Source: a virus
DNA: 43,009 nucleotides
IMG/VR virus record: IMGVR_UViG_3300037502_001819
Location: 1-43,009 of that record
Reading direction: 5' to 3' (one strand)
This document shows positions 1-5,576 of the stretch, piece after piece (position 1 is the first letter of the stretch; each line of letters begins with the position of its first letter). Below the pieces are notes generated by a model. That model worked only from the letters and a program-made list of their open reading frames with translations, was not told the origin of the DNA and made no database searches. A program made the position numbers and the translations under genes.

Positions 1-102
1 GTGCAACACTTCTGCGCTAACGCTGGCTTCACTCTGAAGGTGAGCGCGGCGTTCACGACGACGACCTGAAGCTGAACCAGAGAATTGAGTTCTGCGTGTC
101 AT
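1..102 (-). pseudogene. Truncated second copy of the N antiterminator gene (cut by window edge)
   Basis: Leftward reading from the ATG at 102 gives 34 codons identical to the first 34 residues of the N protein at 42522-42842, including the arginine-rich RNA-binding stretch GRRRERRAHLQ. The copy is cut by the window edge. If the sequence were closed into a circle exactly as given, the next codon would be TAG, leaving a 34-residue peptide. It could be the 5' end of a full gene outside the window, a real truncated duplicate, or the same gene seen twice. Confidence 0.75.
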
Positions 103-120
103 AGATACCTCCTGAGTGAA

Positions 121-150
121 TTTTGGTGATGGTGTCTTTCCATCCCAAAA
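121..150 (-). promoter_or_regulatory. Leader hairpin upstream of the partial N copy (RNase III-type)
   Basis: In the leftward transcript TTTTGG plus GATGG pair with CCATC plus CCAAAA: 11 base pairs, one bulge and a 7-nt loop. The hairpin lies just before the AGGAGG ribosome site of the N start. Lambda has an RNase III-cleaved hairpin between nutL and N that controls N translation, and the position here is the same. All four differences from the right-end copy (127, 135, 136, 138) fall in the bulge or loop, so the stem is conserved. Confidence 0.6.
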
Positions 151-169
151 CTCACGCTTTGGTACTAAC

Positions 170-216
170 TGGCTTTTCAGCCACGTAGGTGATCCGTCAC
201 CGTTGTTAAAAGAGCG
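170..216 (-). promoter_or_regulatory. nutL-like site, left copy (boxA, spacer hairpin, boxB)
   Basis: Reading leftward: boxA CGCTCTTTTAACA at 216-204, then a hairpin GGTGA-CGGA-TCACC at 201-188, then boxB TGGCT-GAAA-AGCCA at 183-170. Lambda boxB likewise has a 5-bp stem closed by U-A and a GNRA-like loop, although lambda's loop has five bases. The right-end copy has GCAA in place of GAAA, so the GNRA pattern is kept. nutR at 1423-1467 has the same three-part layout and spacing. Confidence 0.75.
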
Positions 217-259
217 TGCTATCCGTTTCGTACTGCGTCAGCATCCTGCTGATGGGGTA

Positions 260-288
260 ACTATGCGCTAGAGAATAGTTTGAGTCAA
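260..288 (-). promoter_or_regulatory. Leftward early promoter pL
   Basis: On the minus strand TTGACT (288-283) is followed after 17 bases by CATAGT (265-260). It closely resembles pR: both share an ATTCYCTAGMGCATART block at the -10, and both are near a CCCTATTGA motif (leftward just upstream of the -35 here, 1176-1184 at pR). The -35 overlaps the small palindrome TTGAGTCAA (280-288), which resembles the pR operator, so CI and Cro probably bind here. It would transcribe the nut site and N. Confidence 0.7.
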
Positions 289-377
289 TAGGGATTAAAA
301 AGAAAAAGTCTAAAGAGACTTATTTTCTTCATTCTAAAAAGAATTTATTTTTGGTCGATTTTATGAATTAGATGCTT

Positions 378-398
378 ATACTGTATCTTTATACAGTC
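378..398 (+). promoter_or_regulatory. LexA (SOS) box and promoter for the gene at 428
   Basis: CTGT-N8-ACAG at 381-396 with consensus-like flanks (TACTGTATCTTTATACAGTC at 379-398). A -10-like TATACT (377-382) overlaps the box, as is usual for LexA-repressed promoters, although no good -35 at normal spacing is visible. The next gene downstream on the plus strand starts at 428 behind AGGAGGTGATC. The box is palindromic, but the leftward promoter pL lies about 90 bp away, so the rightward gene is the likely target. Confidence 0.8.
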
Positions 399-427
399 AA
401 GCATGGTTCTGGGCGCAGGAGGTGATC

Positions 428-628
428 ATGGGTATGATGCTTACAAGGAAAGGTGCTGGGGTTTACGAGGAAACCCCAGTAGGTAAAGAGGCATCTGATT
501 ATCTTGATAGGGTAGGGATGTATATCTGCTGCACAGGGCCGCGAATAGATGAAGGGTCAGACACCTTGGCTAAAGGTATCCTTTCATCATCGACAGATAA
601 AAATGATTCGCCTGCACCATTCAAGTGA
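428..628 (+). CDS. Small SOS-controlled protein convergent with cI; antirepressor candidate
   Basis: A 66-residue protein starting MGMMLTRKGAGVYEETP. I do not recognise a family. Two things support translation: a textbook ribosome site, AGGAGGTGATC, directly before the ATG, and a near-consensus LexA box 30 bp upstream. The last 130 bp overlap the 3' end of cI on the opposite strand, so expression would also make RNA antisense to cI and cause transcription collision. Since CI looks non-cleavable, an SOS-made antirepressor is needed for induction, and this is the candidate nearest to cI. That role is inference. The part antisense to cI could also be a chance open frame. Confidence 0.55.
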   Translation: MGMMLTRKGAGVYEETPVGKEASDYLDRVGMYICCTGPRIDEGSDTLAKGILSSSTDKNDSPAPFK

Positions 629-1095
629 TAGGTGAAGACAGATAGTGAGCCTGACACTTCCGCAACTACCAAATCGTTTGTCACCGGGTGACTTTCTGGA
701 TCAATAATGACGATTGAGCCTCGTGGAACTCTTGAGACGCCAGTATTACCAGACATAACATATGCTTGGAAATTAGGCGGGAGCTCAGAAAACCAGCTTA
801 TTTTGTTGCCGGTATTACCAGAGACATCCCAAACCGACACTTGCTTTGAGGCATCAATACTTTCAATTTTTGAATCACTCGATCCCCAAATGCTCCCCTG
901 ACCACTAATCAGCCAGTCAGCGCTAACGCCTAATGCTTTAGCTAACTTTCCTGTTTCTTTCGAAGTTTTATTCTCTCCCCGAAGAATTTTAGAAATGGTT
1001 GACTGGGAAACCTCAGACTTTTTCGCTAGGTCAGTCTGATTTTGGTTTCCGGTTTCTTGCATGGCATACGCCAGTCGTTCCGCTAGTGTTTTCAT
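499..1095 (-). CDS. cI: CI-like repressor without the autocleavage dyad
   Basis: 198 residues. The N-terminal helix-turn-helix (about residues 18-60, LAKKSEVSQSTISKILRGEN) binds operators at pL and pR to hold lysogeny. The C-terminal half has the LexA/S24 dimerisation fold (VPRGSIVIIDPE and VTNDLVVAEV). Aligned to lambda CI, the nucleophile motif GNS reads GNT, and the lysine of FKKL is replaced within VFTYHL. The linker has no Ala-Gly cleavage pair. Self-cleavage should therefore fail. The ATG at 1095 is preferred over 1104 because pRM would start transcription 1-3 bases before it. The 3' end overlaps the convergent gene at 428-628. Confidence 0.9.
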   Translation of the reverse strand: MKTLAERLAYAMQETGNQNQTDLAKKSEVSQSTISKILRGENKTSKETGKLAKALGVSADWLISGQGSIWGSSDSKIESIDASKQVSVWDVSGNTGNKISWFSELPPNFQAYVMSGNTGVSRVPRGSIVIIDPESHPVTNDLVVAEVSGSLSVFTYHLNGAGESFLSVDDERIPLAKVSDPSSIRGPVQQIYIPTLSR

Positions 1096-1132
1096 ATGCA
1101 GCAAAAATAATTCCGCAAAGAATATACGTCAA
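1096..1132 (-). promoter_or_regulatory. pRM, leaderless repressor maintenance promoter
   Basis: On the minus strand TTGACG (1132-1127) is followed after 17 bases by TATTTT (1109-1104). A start about seven bases downstream falls at 1096-1098, at or beside the cI ATG (1095). No Shine-Dalgarno sequence precedes that ATG. Lambda cI mRNA from pRM is also leaderless, so the arrangement matches. Confidence 0.6.
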
Positions 1133-1140
1133 AGTCTCTA

Positions 1141-1174
1141 TTGACTTGACCAAATCAATTCCCTAGAGCATAAT
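1141..1174 (+). promoter_or_regulatory. pR promoter with operator palindrome
   Basis: TTGACC (1146-1151), 17 bases, CATAAT (1169-1174). An 18-bp palindrome of form TTGAnTTGnnCAAnTCAA at 1141-1158 covers the -35 and sits between pR and pRM. It is the best operator candidate. A weaker related site with core TTATGTAA lies at 1180-1197, between the -10 and cro. A motif CCCTATTGA recurs at 1176-1184 and, leftward, beside pL. Confidence 0.75.
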
Positions 1175-1206
1175 CCCTATTGAATTATGTAAAAGGGAAT
1201 AACTCT

Positions 1207-1413
1207 ATGAACGCCGTCATTAAAAGAGCTATTGAGATTGTCGGCTCCCAGTCCGAGCTAGCTCGACGGGTAGGGACCGGGCAACCATCAATCAGTAAAT
1301 GGCTGAAAGGTTCAGAAATTAGCGCTCGATTCATTCCGTCAATTGTAATGGCAACTGATGGAAAGGTAAGCGCAGCTGAGCTGCTTAATTCGATCGCAAA
1401 AGCCAAGTCCTAA
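1207..1413 (+). CDS. cro: Cro-like regulator (YdaS/Cro type)
   Basis: 68 residues, mostly one helix-turn-helix: VGSQSELARRVGTGQPSISKWL at about residues 10-31. First gene from pR and divergent from cI, the position of cro in lambdoid phages. It should bind the same operators and shut off cI and the early promoters. The ATG at 1207 follows AAAAGGGAATAA, which acts as ribosome site and may be part of an operator. A TTG at 1180 extends the frame upstream but lies at the predicted transcription start and was not chosen. Confidence 0.85.
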   Translation: MNAVIKRAIEIVGSQSELARRVGTGQPSISKWLKGSEISARFIPSIVMATDGKVSAAELLNSIAKAKS

Positions 1414-1422
1414 GCAGTACCC

Positions 1423-1467
1423 CGCTCTTACACAACGGACATGAAGTCCTACGTCGCTGAAAAGCGA
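1423..1467 (+). promoter_or_regulatory. nutR site (boxA, spacer hairpin, boxB)
   Basis: boxA CGCTCTTACACA at 1423-1434 has the same CGCTCTTACACA as lambda nutR. It is followed by a small hairpin GGAC-ATGAA-GTCC (1437-1449) and boxB TCGCT-GAAA-AGCGA (1454-1467). It lies between cro and cII exactly as in lambda, in the direction of the rightward operon, and is the loading site for N and Nus factors. The 19-nt boxA-boxB spacer holding a hairpin is longer than lambda's and matches the leftward sites. Confidence 0.85.
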
Positions 1468-1478
1468 GATCTAAACGA

Positions 1479-1492
1479 AACAATAAATTGTT
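1479..1492 (+). terminator. Small hairpin after nutR, possible tR1-like element
   Basis: AACAAT-AA-ATTGTT is a perfect 6-bp AT-rich inverted repeat between nutR and cII, where lambda has the Rho-dependent terminator tR1. There is no U-tract, so intrinsic termination is unlikely. It may be only a local structure. Confidence 0.25.
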
Positions 1493-1543
1493 CGTGGCAA
1501 TAGCTGCGGCTTTGTCACGTCTAAACACTTAACCAACAAGGAA

Positions 1544-1576
1544 ATTATCCAACATGGACATTGCAAAACACAGCAA
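1544..1576 (-). promoter_or_regulatory. pRE, CII-activated promoter for cI
   Basis: The minus strand carries TTGC-TGTGTT-TTGC at 1576-1563, an exact match to the CII recognition pattern TTGC-N6-TTGC, with the -35 region between the repeats. Seventeen bases further is GATAAT (1549-1544). It overlaps the start of cII and points toward cI, as in lambda. The transcript would run antisense through cro and supply the establishment burst of repressor. Confidence 0.85.
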
Positions 1577-1841
1577 AAGGATTCGCGAGGTAGAAAGCGA
1601 ATTGCGATCCCGCCTGGTCACTATGGGGCAGGGCAATTTCGCGAAGATGGCCGGATGGGCTGACTCGAAAGTTAGCCGGTTAAACATCCACGACATGGCC
1701 GTGACGTTCGTACTTCTGGAGAAAGTATGGGAGACGAGCTTAATCAGGGAAGTGGCAAGGCAGGCTGTAGAAGCAGTGATGCCTAAAAAGCAAAAAGCCC
1801 CGGCGGCAACCGAGGCTTCTCAAATCACTATCGAATTCTGA
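1554..1841 (+). CDS. cII: CII transcriptional activator
   Basis: 95 residues, close to lambda CII in size. A helix-turn-helix lies at about 25-45 (GNFAKMAGWADSKVSRLN), followed by an oligomerisation helix. The end SQITIEF parallels lambda CII's QIQMEF. CII activates pRE to make CI, and the exact site is present at 1563-1576. It follows nutR and precedes the replication genes, the lambda order. Stability would depend on host FtsH and on CIII, encoded at 41113-41244. Start ATG at 1554 after AAGGAAATTATCC. Confidence 0.9.
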   Translation: MDIAKHSKRIREVESELRSRLVTMGQGNFAKMAGWADSKVSRLNIHDMAVTFVLLEKVWETSLIREVARQAVEAVMPKKQKAPAATEASQITIEF

Positions 1842-1861
1842 ACAAATTCACAGGAGACATT

Positions 1862-2554
1862 ATGCACTTGGAGCCTATAGAAAGGCAACATGGCGTGCTT
1901 AAGGAAATGAACATTCCTGCAAATTTCAGGATGGCTGGTTGGGTATACGTTCTTAGCAACGACTTTATGCCTGACATCTACAAAGTCGGCATGACAACGA
2001 CCAGCCCTGAAATACGCGCCAAAGAGCTTTCGTCTGCAACTGGGGTTCCGGCCCCCTTTAAAATAGTTGCTGCTTACCACTGCAATGACCCAGCACAGTC
2101 AGAGCGAGACGCTCACGAAGAGCTTGCCAGCTATCGCATAAATGAGTCGCGTGAGTTCTTCAAATTAGAAATTGAAGAGCTAACCGACGCTTGCGAAGCG
2201 TGCTGCGAAGCCAATGTGAATCGCTCTGTGCAAGACCTAGCTAATGACTACCACATCATCTCTTTTGAAAAGCTAGATCACCTCAATCTTGCATCTCTTT
2301 TTGAGGATATTGGGCTGAATGTGTTTGGCGACAAAATGGCAATTGCCGAAAGGCTAATCCGCCTTGGCGCCGAAAGGGTATTTAAGGTGATGACTGACAA
2401 TTATCAGTCTCTCGTCCTCAATGAAAACAAAGCATATGCCATAGAAAACAGCGATAGCCAGTTCTTCACCCTTATGGAGGAAGAACAAGCCAGGTATGAA
2501 GCTGAAAAGCTTGCAGCTGGAATCTATGGCCCTCAACTACCGGTGGACTTCTAA
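1862..2554 (+). CDS. GIY-YIG-like T5orf172/MUG113 domain protein
   Basis: 230 residues. Residues 26-100 match the T5orf172/MUG113 type of GIY-YIG-related domain: GWVYVLSN, then YKVGMTTTSPEIRAKELSS, then VPAPFKIV, a conserved histidine and ESREFFKL. Around 145-170 a helical stretch (LFEDIGLNVFGDKMAIAERL) resembles a SAP-type DNA-binding motif, which is tentative. A DNA-binding or nuclease role is likely but untested. It is inserted between cII and the O-like gene, which are adjacent in lambda. Its stop overlaps the next start (TAATG), so translation is coupled. Confidence 0.75.
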   Translation: MHLEPIERQHGVLKEMNIPANFRMAGWVYVLSNDFMPDIYKVGMTTTSPEIRAKELSSATGVPAPFKIVAAYHCNDPAQSERDAHEELASYRINESREFFKLEIEELTDACEACCEANVNRSVQDLANDYHIISFEKLDHLNLASLFEDIGLNVFGDKMAIAERLIRLGAERVFKVMTDNYQSLVLNENKAYAIENSDSQFFTLMEEEQARYEAEKLAAGIYGPQLPVDF

Positions 2555-3432
2555 TGGCCAGATCTCGAAACATCAAACCAGGCTTTTTCACAAACGATGA
2601 ACTGGCCGAATGCTCTCCGCTCGCTCGACTGCTTTTTGCAGGGCTGTGGACAATTGCTGACAAAGAGGGGCGCTTAGATGATCGCCCTAAGAAGATTAAG
2701 GCTCTCGTTCTGCCTTTCGATAATGTGGACTGCGATGAATGCCTGAAGCAACTTCATGACCGCCAGTTCATCAATCGCTATACAGTTGAAGGCAACGCCT
2801 ACATCCAGATTTCGAACTGGAAGAAGCACCAGAATCCACACTGCAAGGAAGCACCTAGCGAGATACCAGAACCATGCGCATCACAACCTGAACCGGAAGA
2901 AGCACCAGTAAAGCACGATGCTGAACCGGTAGAAGAAGCAGACATTAAGCCTCAAGTTATTGAAAATACAGAAGCACCAGAAAAGCACGGTGCAAGTACG
3001 GTGCAAGCATCAGACGAGAACAATTTAAATCCTGCTGATTCCCTTAACCTGATTCCTGATTCCCTTAACCTGATTCCCTATAACACCCAAGCCGCTGACG
3101 CGACTTGCGAAGGGGAAAGTCAGGCGACGGTTCATGCCATGTCAGGTCGCTATGCATTCGAAGGAAATATCGTTCGGCTAAATCACAAGGACTACGAAGC
3201 CTGGAAGCTGCTCTATCCGAACATCGATCTGAACTACGAACTGCAGAAGCTGGATATCGAGTTCACGCATGAGAAGCCCAAGAACTGGTTTATCACTGCC
3301 AGTCAGAAGCTCAGCTACCAGAACAAGCAAGCCGCATCACGACCTGCACAGCCAGCACGCCGCGCCGTGAACGAAAACTTCTCGTCTAAAAACTATGGCA
3401 CCACTGAAATGCCAGCCTGGATGGAGGGCTAA
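2554..3432 (+). CDS. O-like replication initiator protein
   Basis: 292 residues. Residues 1-95 (RNIKPGFFTNDELAECS, LLFAGLWTIADKEGRLDDRP, YIQISNWKKHQNPH) match a common phage replication family with a winged-helix N-terminus. The middle is Pro/Glu-rich and low complexity, encoded by repeated DNA, and the end is a separate globular tail. It sits directly before a DnaC-type loader, as O precedes P in lambda, so it is probably the origin-binding initiator. The repeats inside the gene (2823-3078) may be the origin itself. The function of the C-terminal domain is inferred from position. Confidence 0.8.
   Translation: MARSRNIKPGFFTNDELAECSPLARLLFAGLWTIADKEGRLDDRPKKIKALVLPFDNVDCDECLKQLHDRQFINRYTVEGNAYIQISNWKKHQNPHCKEAPSEIPEPCASQPEPEEAPVKHDAEPVEEADIKPQVIENTEAPEKHGASTVQASDENNLNPADSLNLIPDSLNLIPYNTQAADATCEGESQATVHAMSGRYAFEGNIVRLNHKDYEAWKLLYPNIDLNYELQKLDIEFTHEKPKNWFITASQKLSYQNKQAASRPAQPARRAVNENFSSKNYGTTEMPAWMEG
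2823..3078. repeat. Direct repeats inside the O-like gene; candidate replication origin
   Basis: A 21-bp unit beginning GATTCCCTTAACCTGATTCC is tandemly repeated at 3037-3057 and 3058-3078. A 23-bp unit beginning GAAGCACCAG occurs at 2899-2921 and 2971-2993 with two differences, and its first 10 bases also occur at 2823-2832. Lambda's origin is a set of iterons plus an AT-rich stretch inside O, so these could be initiator sites. They also encode a low-complexity linker, so a protein-level cause is possible. Confidence 0.4.
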
Positions 3433-3434
3433 CC

Positions 3435-4289
3435 ATGGACTACCCACGCGAAATCGAGAGACTGGAAAAATACCTGGCGGAAATTAGCCAGCCGCCAAAA
3501 GAAATCGAGAACACCAAGTTGTATATCAATCCTGCTATCTGCGATAAGCACGGCCAGTTCGAGCAGCGCATTCGTGAGATGCATGCAGGTCAGCGCGTCC
3601 TGACAACAAGCAAAAGCGAATGCCCTGAGTGCCTGAAAGACCGCATCAAGCAGTGCAGGGAAGATCACAAAGAGCAGGAGCGCCGGATTAAAGAGAACCA
3701 GATAGAGCGACTCATGAGCATGCTGCAGCTGCCGGAGCGCTTCGCCGGCTCAACGCTGGAAAACTACCAACCTGTCAACGATGAGGCTGCGCGCTGCCTG
3801 AAGCTGTGCAAAGCATATGCGACTAAGTGGCCGGAGCGCCTGAAGCAGGGTGGCGGGCTCGTAATGTGCGGCAAGCCTGGCACCGGCAAAAACCACTTGG
3901 CACTGGCAATCGCAAAACACGTTATCAACGAGCACCAAAACTCAGCGCTGTTCACAACAGCACTGCGTATCGCGCGCCTGTTTAAATCAACATGGTCAAA
4001 AAACTCTGAGCGCACCGAGGCCGAGGTGATCCGGATTTACACCGACCCTGAGCTGCTGATTATCGACGAAGTCGGCGTGCAGTTTGGCAGTGAGGCGGAG
4101 AAGCTGATCCTGTTCGAAATCATCAACACTCGATATGAACGCATGATGCCGACCATCCTGATTAGCAACCTGCCCAAAGACGAGCTGGCTGCTTTCATCG
4201 GCGAACGCGTCATTGACCGCATGAACGATGGCGGCGGTTGTACGCTGGCTTTCACATGGGACTCTTACCGCTCACGAGGTGCAGCATGA
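3435..4289 (+). CDS. DnaC-like replicative helicase loader (AAA+ ATPase)
   Basis: 284 residues. The N-terminus carries cysteine pairs (CDKHGQFEQRI and CPECLKDRIKQC) that could bind zinc, followed by an AAA+ domain: Walker A GKPGTGKN at about 139-146, Walker B LLIIDEVG, sensor 1 ILISN, and an arginine-containing end (GERVIDRM). DnaC and IstB-type proteins load the host DnaB helicase onto an initiator-bound origin. It takes the place of lambda P, two bases after the O-like gene. The C-terminus overlaps the next gene (ATGA). Confidence 0.9.
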   Translation: MDYPREIERLEKYLAEISQPPKEIENTKLYINPAICDKHGQFEQRIREMHAGQRVLTTSKSECPECLKDRIKQCREDHKEQERRIKENQIERLMSMLQLPERFAGSTLENYQPVNDEAARCLKLCKAYATKWPERLKQGGGLVMCGKPGTGKNHLALAIAKHVINEHQNSALFTTALRIARLFKSTWSKNSERTEAEVIRIYTDPELLIIDEVGVQFGSEAEKLILFEIINTRYERMMPTILISNLPKDELAAFIGERVIDRMNDGGGCTLAFTWDSYRSRGAA

Positions 4290-4489
4290 CACAGGTAACA
4301 CAGCTGATTATCCGGCCAACACAGGACCAGACGCGCAACCTCGTGCGGGCAATCATCGACATCGCGAAGAAGCAGCCGCCATCCCATGAGGCTCTGCTTC
4401 ACATCCGCACGCTGGCAGCCGAGGCGCTGGACATGATGAGCGATTCCCGTTCCGACAAAGGCGGCAAGAACAAAAAAGGTGGGTTCTGA
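4286..4489 (+). CDS. Small phage protein of unknown function
   Basis: 67 residues, helical and basic at the end (DKGGKNKKGG). No family recognised. Its ATG at 4286 overlaps the stop of the DnaC-like gene (ATGA), and it ends one base before the next gene, so it is part of the rightward replication operon. The frame is open further upstream only inside dnaC. Confidence 0.7.
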   Translation: MTQVTQLIIRPTQDQTRNLVRAIIDIAKKQPPSHEALLHIRTLAAEALDMMSDSRSDKGGKNKKGGF

Positions 4490-4490
4490 T

Positions 4491-4850
4491 ATGGCATTCG
4501 TATCTCAAATTGGACTTGCAACCAGCAAAGGGCGGCGAGGAGCTGTCAAGCTCGCGCCTTTCGTGGTTTTCAGGCGATCAAAATCTGGTGCCTGCTGTGG
4601 AAACCTGAATCGTTCTATGCCTTTTCGTGGCGAGCAGATTGATATTCAGATTGACGAAGAAGCTAGGCAGATTCGCATAGGCAGAGACGAAAACGGATAC
4701 CGGGTAGAACCTAAAGGCGGTCAGTTCTCATGCAGTATTCGCCTGCTCGAAATCCTTGGTTCCGAGCGCATTTTTCTGACGCTTGCTGATGATGGTTGGT
4801 GGTACGGCAGCTATGCACAAGAAGGAGTCGCCAATGAAAAAGCTAACTAG
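4491..4850 (+). CDS. Phage protein of unknown function
   Basis: 119 residues, beginning MAFVSQIGLATSKGRRG and containing a basic segment (RRGAVKLAPFVVFRRSKSG) followed by an acidic, beta-rich part with DIQIDEEARQIRIGRDENG. No domain recognised. It starts one base after the previous stop, is preceded by AAAGGTGGG, and overlaps the next start by 17 bases, which supports translation within the operon. Confidence 0.7.
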   Translation: MAFVSQIGLATSKGRRGAVKLAPFVVFRRSKSGACCGNLNRSMPFRGEQIDIQIDEEARQIRIGRDENGYRVEPKGGQFSCSIRLLEILGSERIFLTLADDGWWYGSYAQEGVANEKAN

Positions 4851-4998
4851 CGATACCGCTTCAGCACTTCTTGCAAGGCTCAAAGAGAACGCCTCATATG
4901 TCCAGCCAACCATCCATGAAGGATACATGATGCAAGCCCTTGAGATTGCCCTGCCAGCACTTGAGCAGCAGGAACGCGAGCGAGGAGAGGAAGAATGA
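4834..4998 (+). CDS. Small acidic protein of unknown function
   Basis: 54 residues from the ATG at 4834, preceded by AAGGAG. Helical with an acidic tail (EQQERERGEEE). It overlaps the 3' end of the previous gene and the start of the next by four bases (ATGA). The open frame extends upstream to 4783, but that start has no ribosome site. Confidence 0.65.
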   Translation: MKKLTSDTASALLARLKENASYVQPTIHEGYMMQALEIALPALEQQERERGEEE

Positions 4999-5204
4999 AA
5001 AATTTCGATGAAGCTGGATGTCGTGTACAGCTCAATCCCAATGGGAGCGACCTGCGCTGTGGAGACAAGCTAAATAATCTCAACTGGAATGCGAATGAAG
5101 GCGTTGTGCAGCTTTGCGAATTGTGTCGCCTTAAAAAGCAGAATAGCACCATGCTGGAAATGCTTAATCGCAGTCATGGCACCCGCAGTGAGGAACAACA
5201 ATGA
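4995..5204 (+). CDS. Small cysteine-containing protein of unknown function
   Basis: 69 residues with CGDKLNN and a later CELCRLKK, a possible but incomplete zinc site. It begins at an ATGA overlap with the previous gene after GAGGAAGA, and its own stop overlaps the next start. Unrecognised. Confidence 0.65.
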   Translation: MKNFDEAGCRVQLNPNGSDLRCGDKLNNLNWNANEGVVQLCELCRLKKQNSTMLEMLNRSHGTRSEEQQ

Positions 5205-5368
5205 GCGACAAAGATGAGCTGGAGCGGCATAAGTTTGAAGCGTGGTTCGAGGCGGAATGGCGCGAAATAGTTGAAAGTTATCCTCGAATGGAAAAGATAC
5301 GCTACAAAAATATCGCAAAGTCGGCGTGGCTAGCCCGCAGCAAGCAGGAGGGGAATGATGGACATTAA
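5201..5368 (+). CDS. Small charged protein of unknown function
   Basis: 55 residues (begins MSDKDELERHKFEAWFEAEW). Helical, rich in Glu, Lys and Trp, resembling short phage proteins with an ExWF...W pattern followed by an AWLAR segment. Start overlaps the previous stop (ATGA at 5201) and its end overlaps the next gene. Overlap on both sides and the absence of gaps support a real gene. Confidence 0.6.
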   Translation: MSDKDELERHKFEAWFEAEWREIVESYPRMEKIRYKNIAKSAWLARSKQEGNDGH

Positions 5369-5576
5369 CCGGACATCTCGCGCTCTCCATACCCTAAATA
5401 TCTCCTATCAGTACTACTACCACATGCTTGGCGTGTCAGATGGCGTTTTCGCCACTGGAGGTAAAAAGTGGCGGCATTGGGGTTTCAGATACCGGCGCTC
5501 AGCGATTAAGAAAAAATTAATCTCCCTTATTGAGCATGACCGGGTTCTCACCGGTAGAAGGAGCTGGTTTTTATGA
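5355..5576 (+). CDS. Small basic protein of unknown function
   Basis: 73 residues, rich in Tyr and Arg (YQYYYHML, RYRRSAIKKK). A strong GGAGGGG precedes two adjacent ATGs (5355, 5358), and the second has the better spacing. No domain recognised. The stop overlaps the next start (ATGA). Confidence 0.65.
   Translation: MMDINRTSRALHTLNISYQYYYHMLGVSDGVFATGGKKWRHWGFRYRRSAIKKKLISLIEHDRVLTGRRSWFL

Larger units (their letters stand above)
1..258. repeat. Left copy of an imperfect 258-bp direct repeat
   Basis: Positions 1-258 match 42741-42998 in the same orientation with about eight substitutions, at 127, 135, 136, 138, 177, 238, 256 and 258. The first 126 positions are identical. The repeat holds the start of an N gene plus its leader (RNase III-type hairpin and nut site) and breaks down at the pL -10 region. 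Because the copies differ, it is not a simple exact assembly overlap. It is either a real duplication or the join of two related phages or haplotypes. Confidence 0.95.

Noticed and set aside
707-901. Plus-strand frame of 64 codons inside cI
   Set aside because: No ribosome site or promoter; a shadow of cI.
1180-1206. Upstream TTG start for cro at 1180
   Set aside because: It falls at the predicted pR transcription start without a ribosome site; the ATG at 1207 fits family length.
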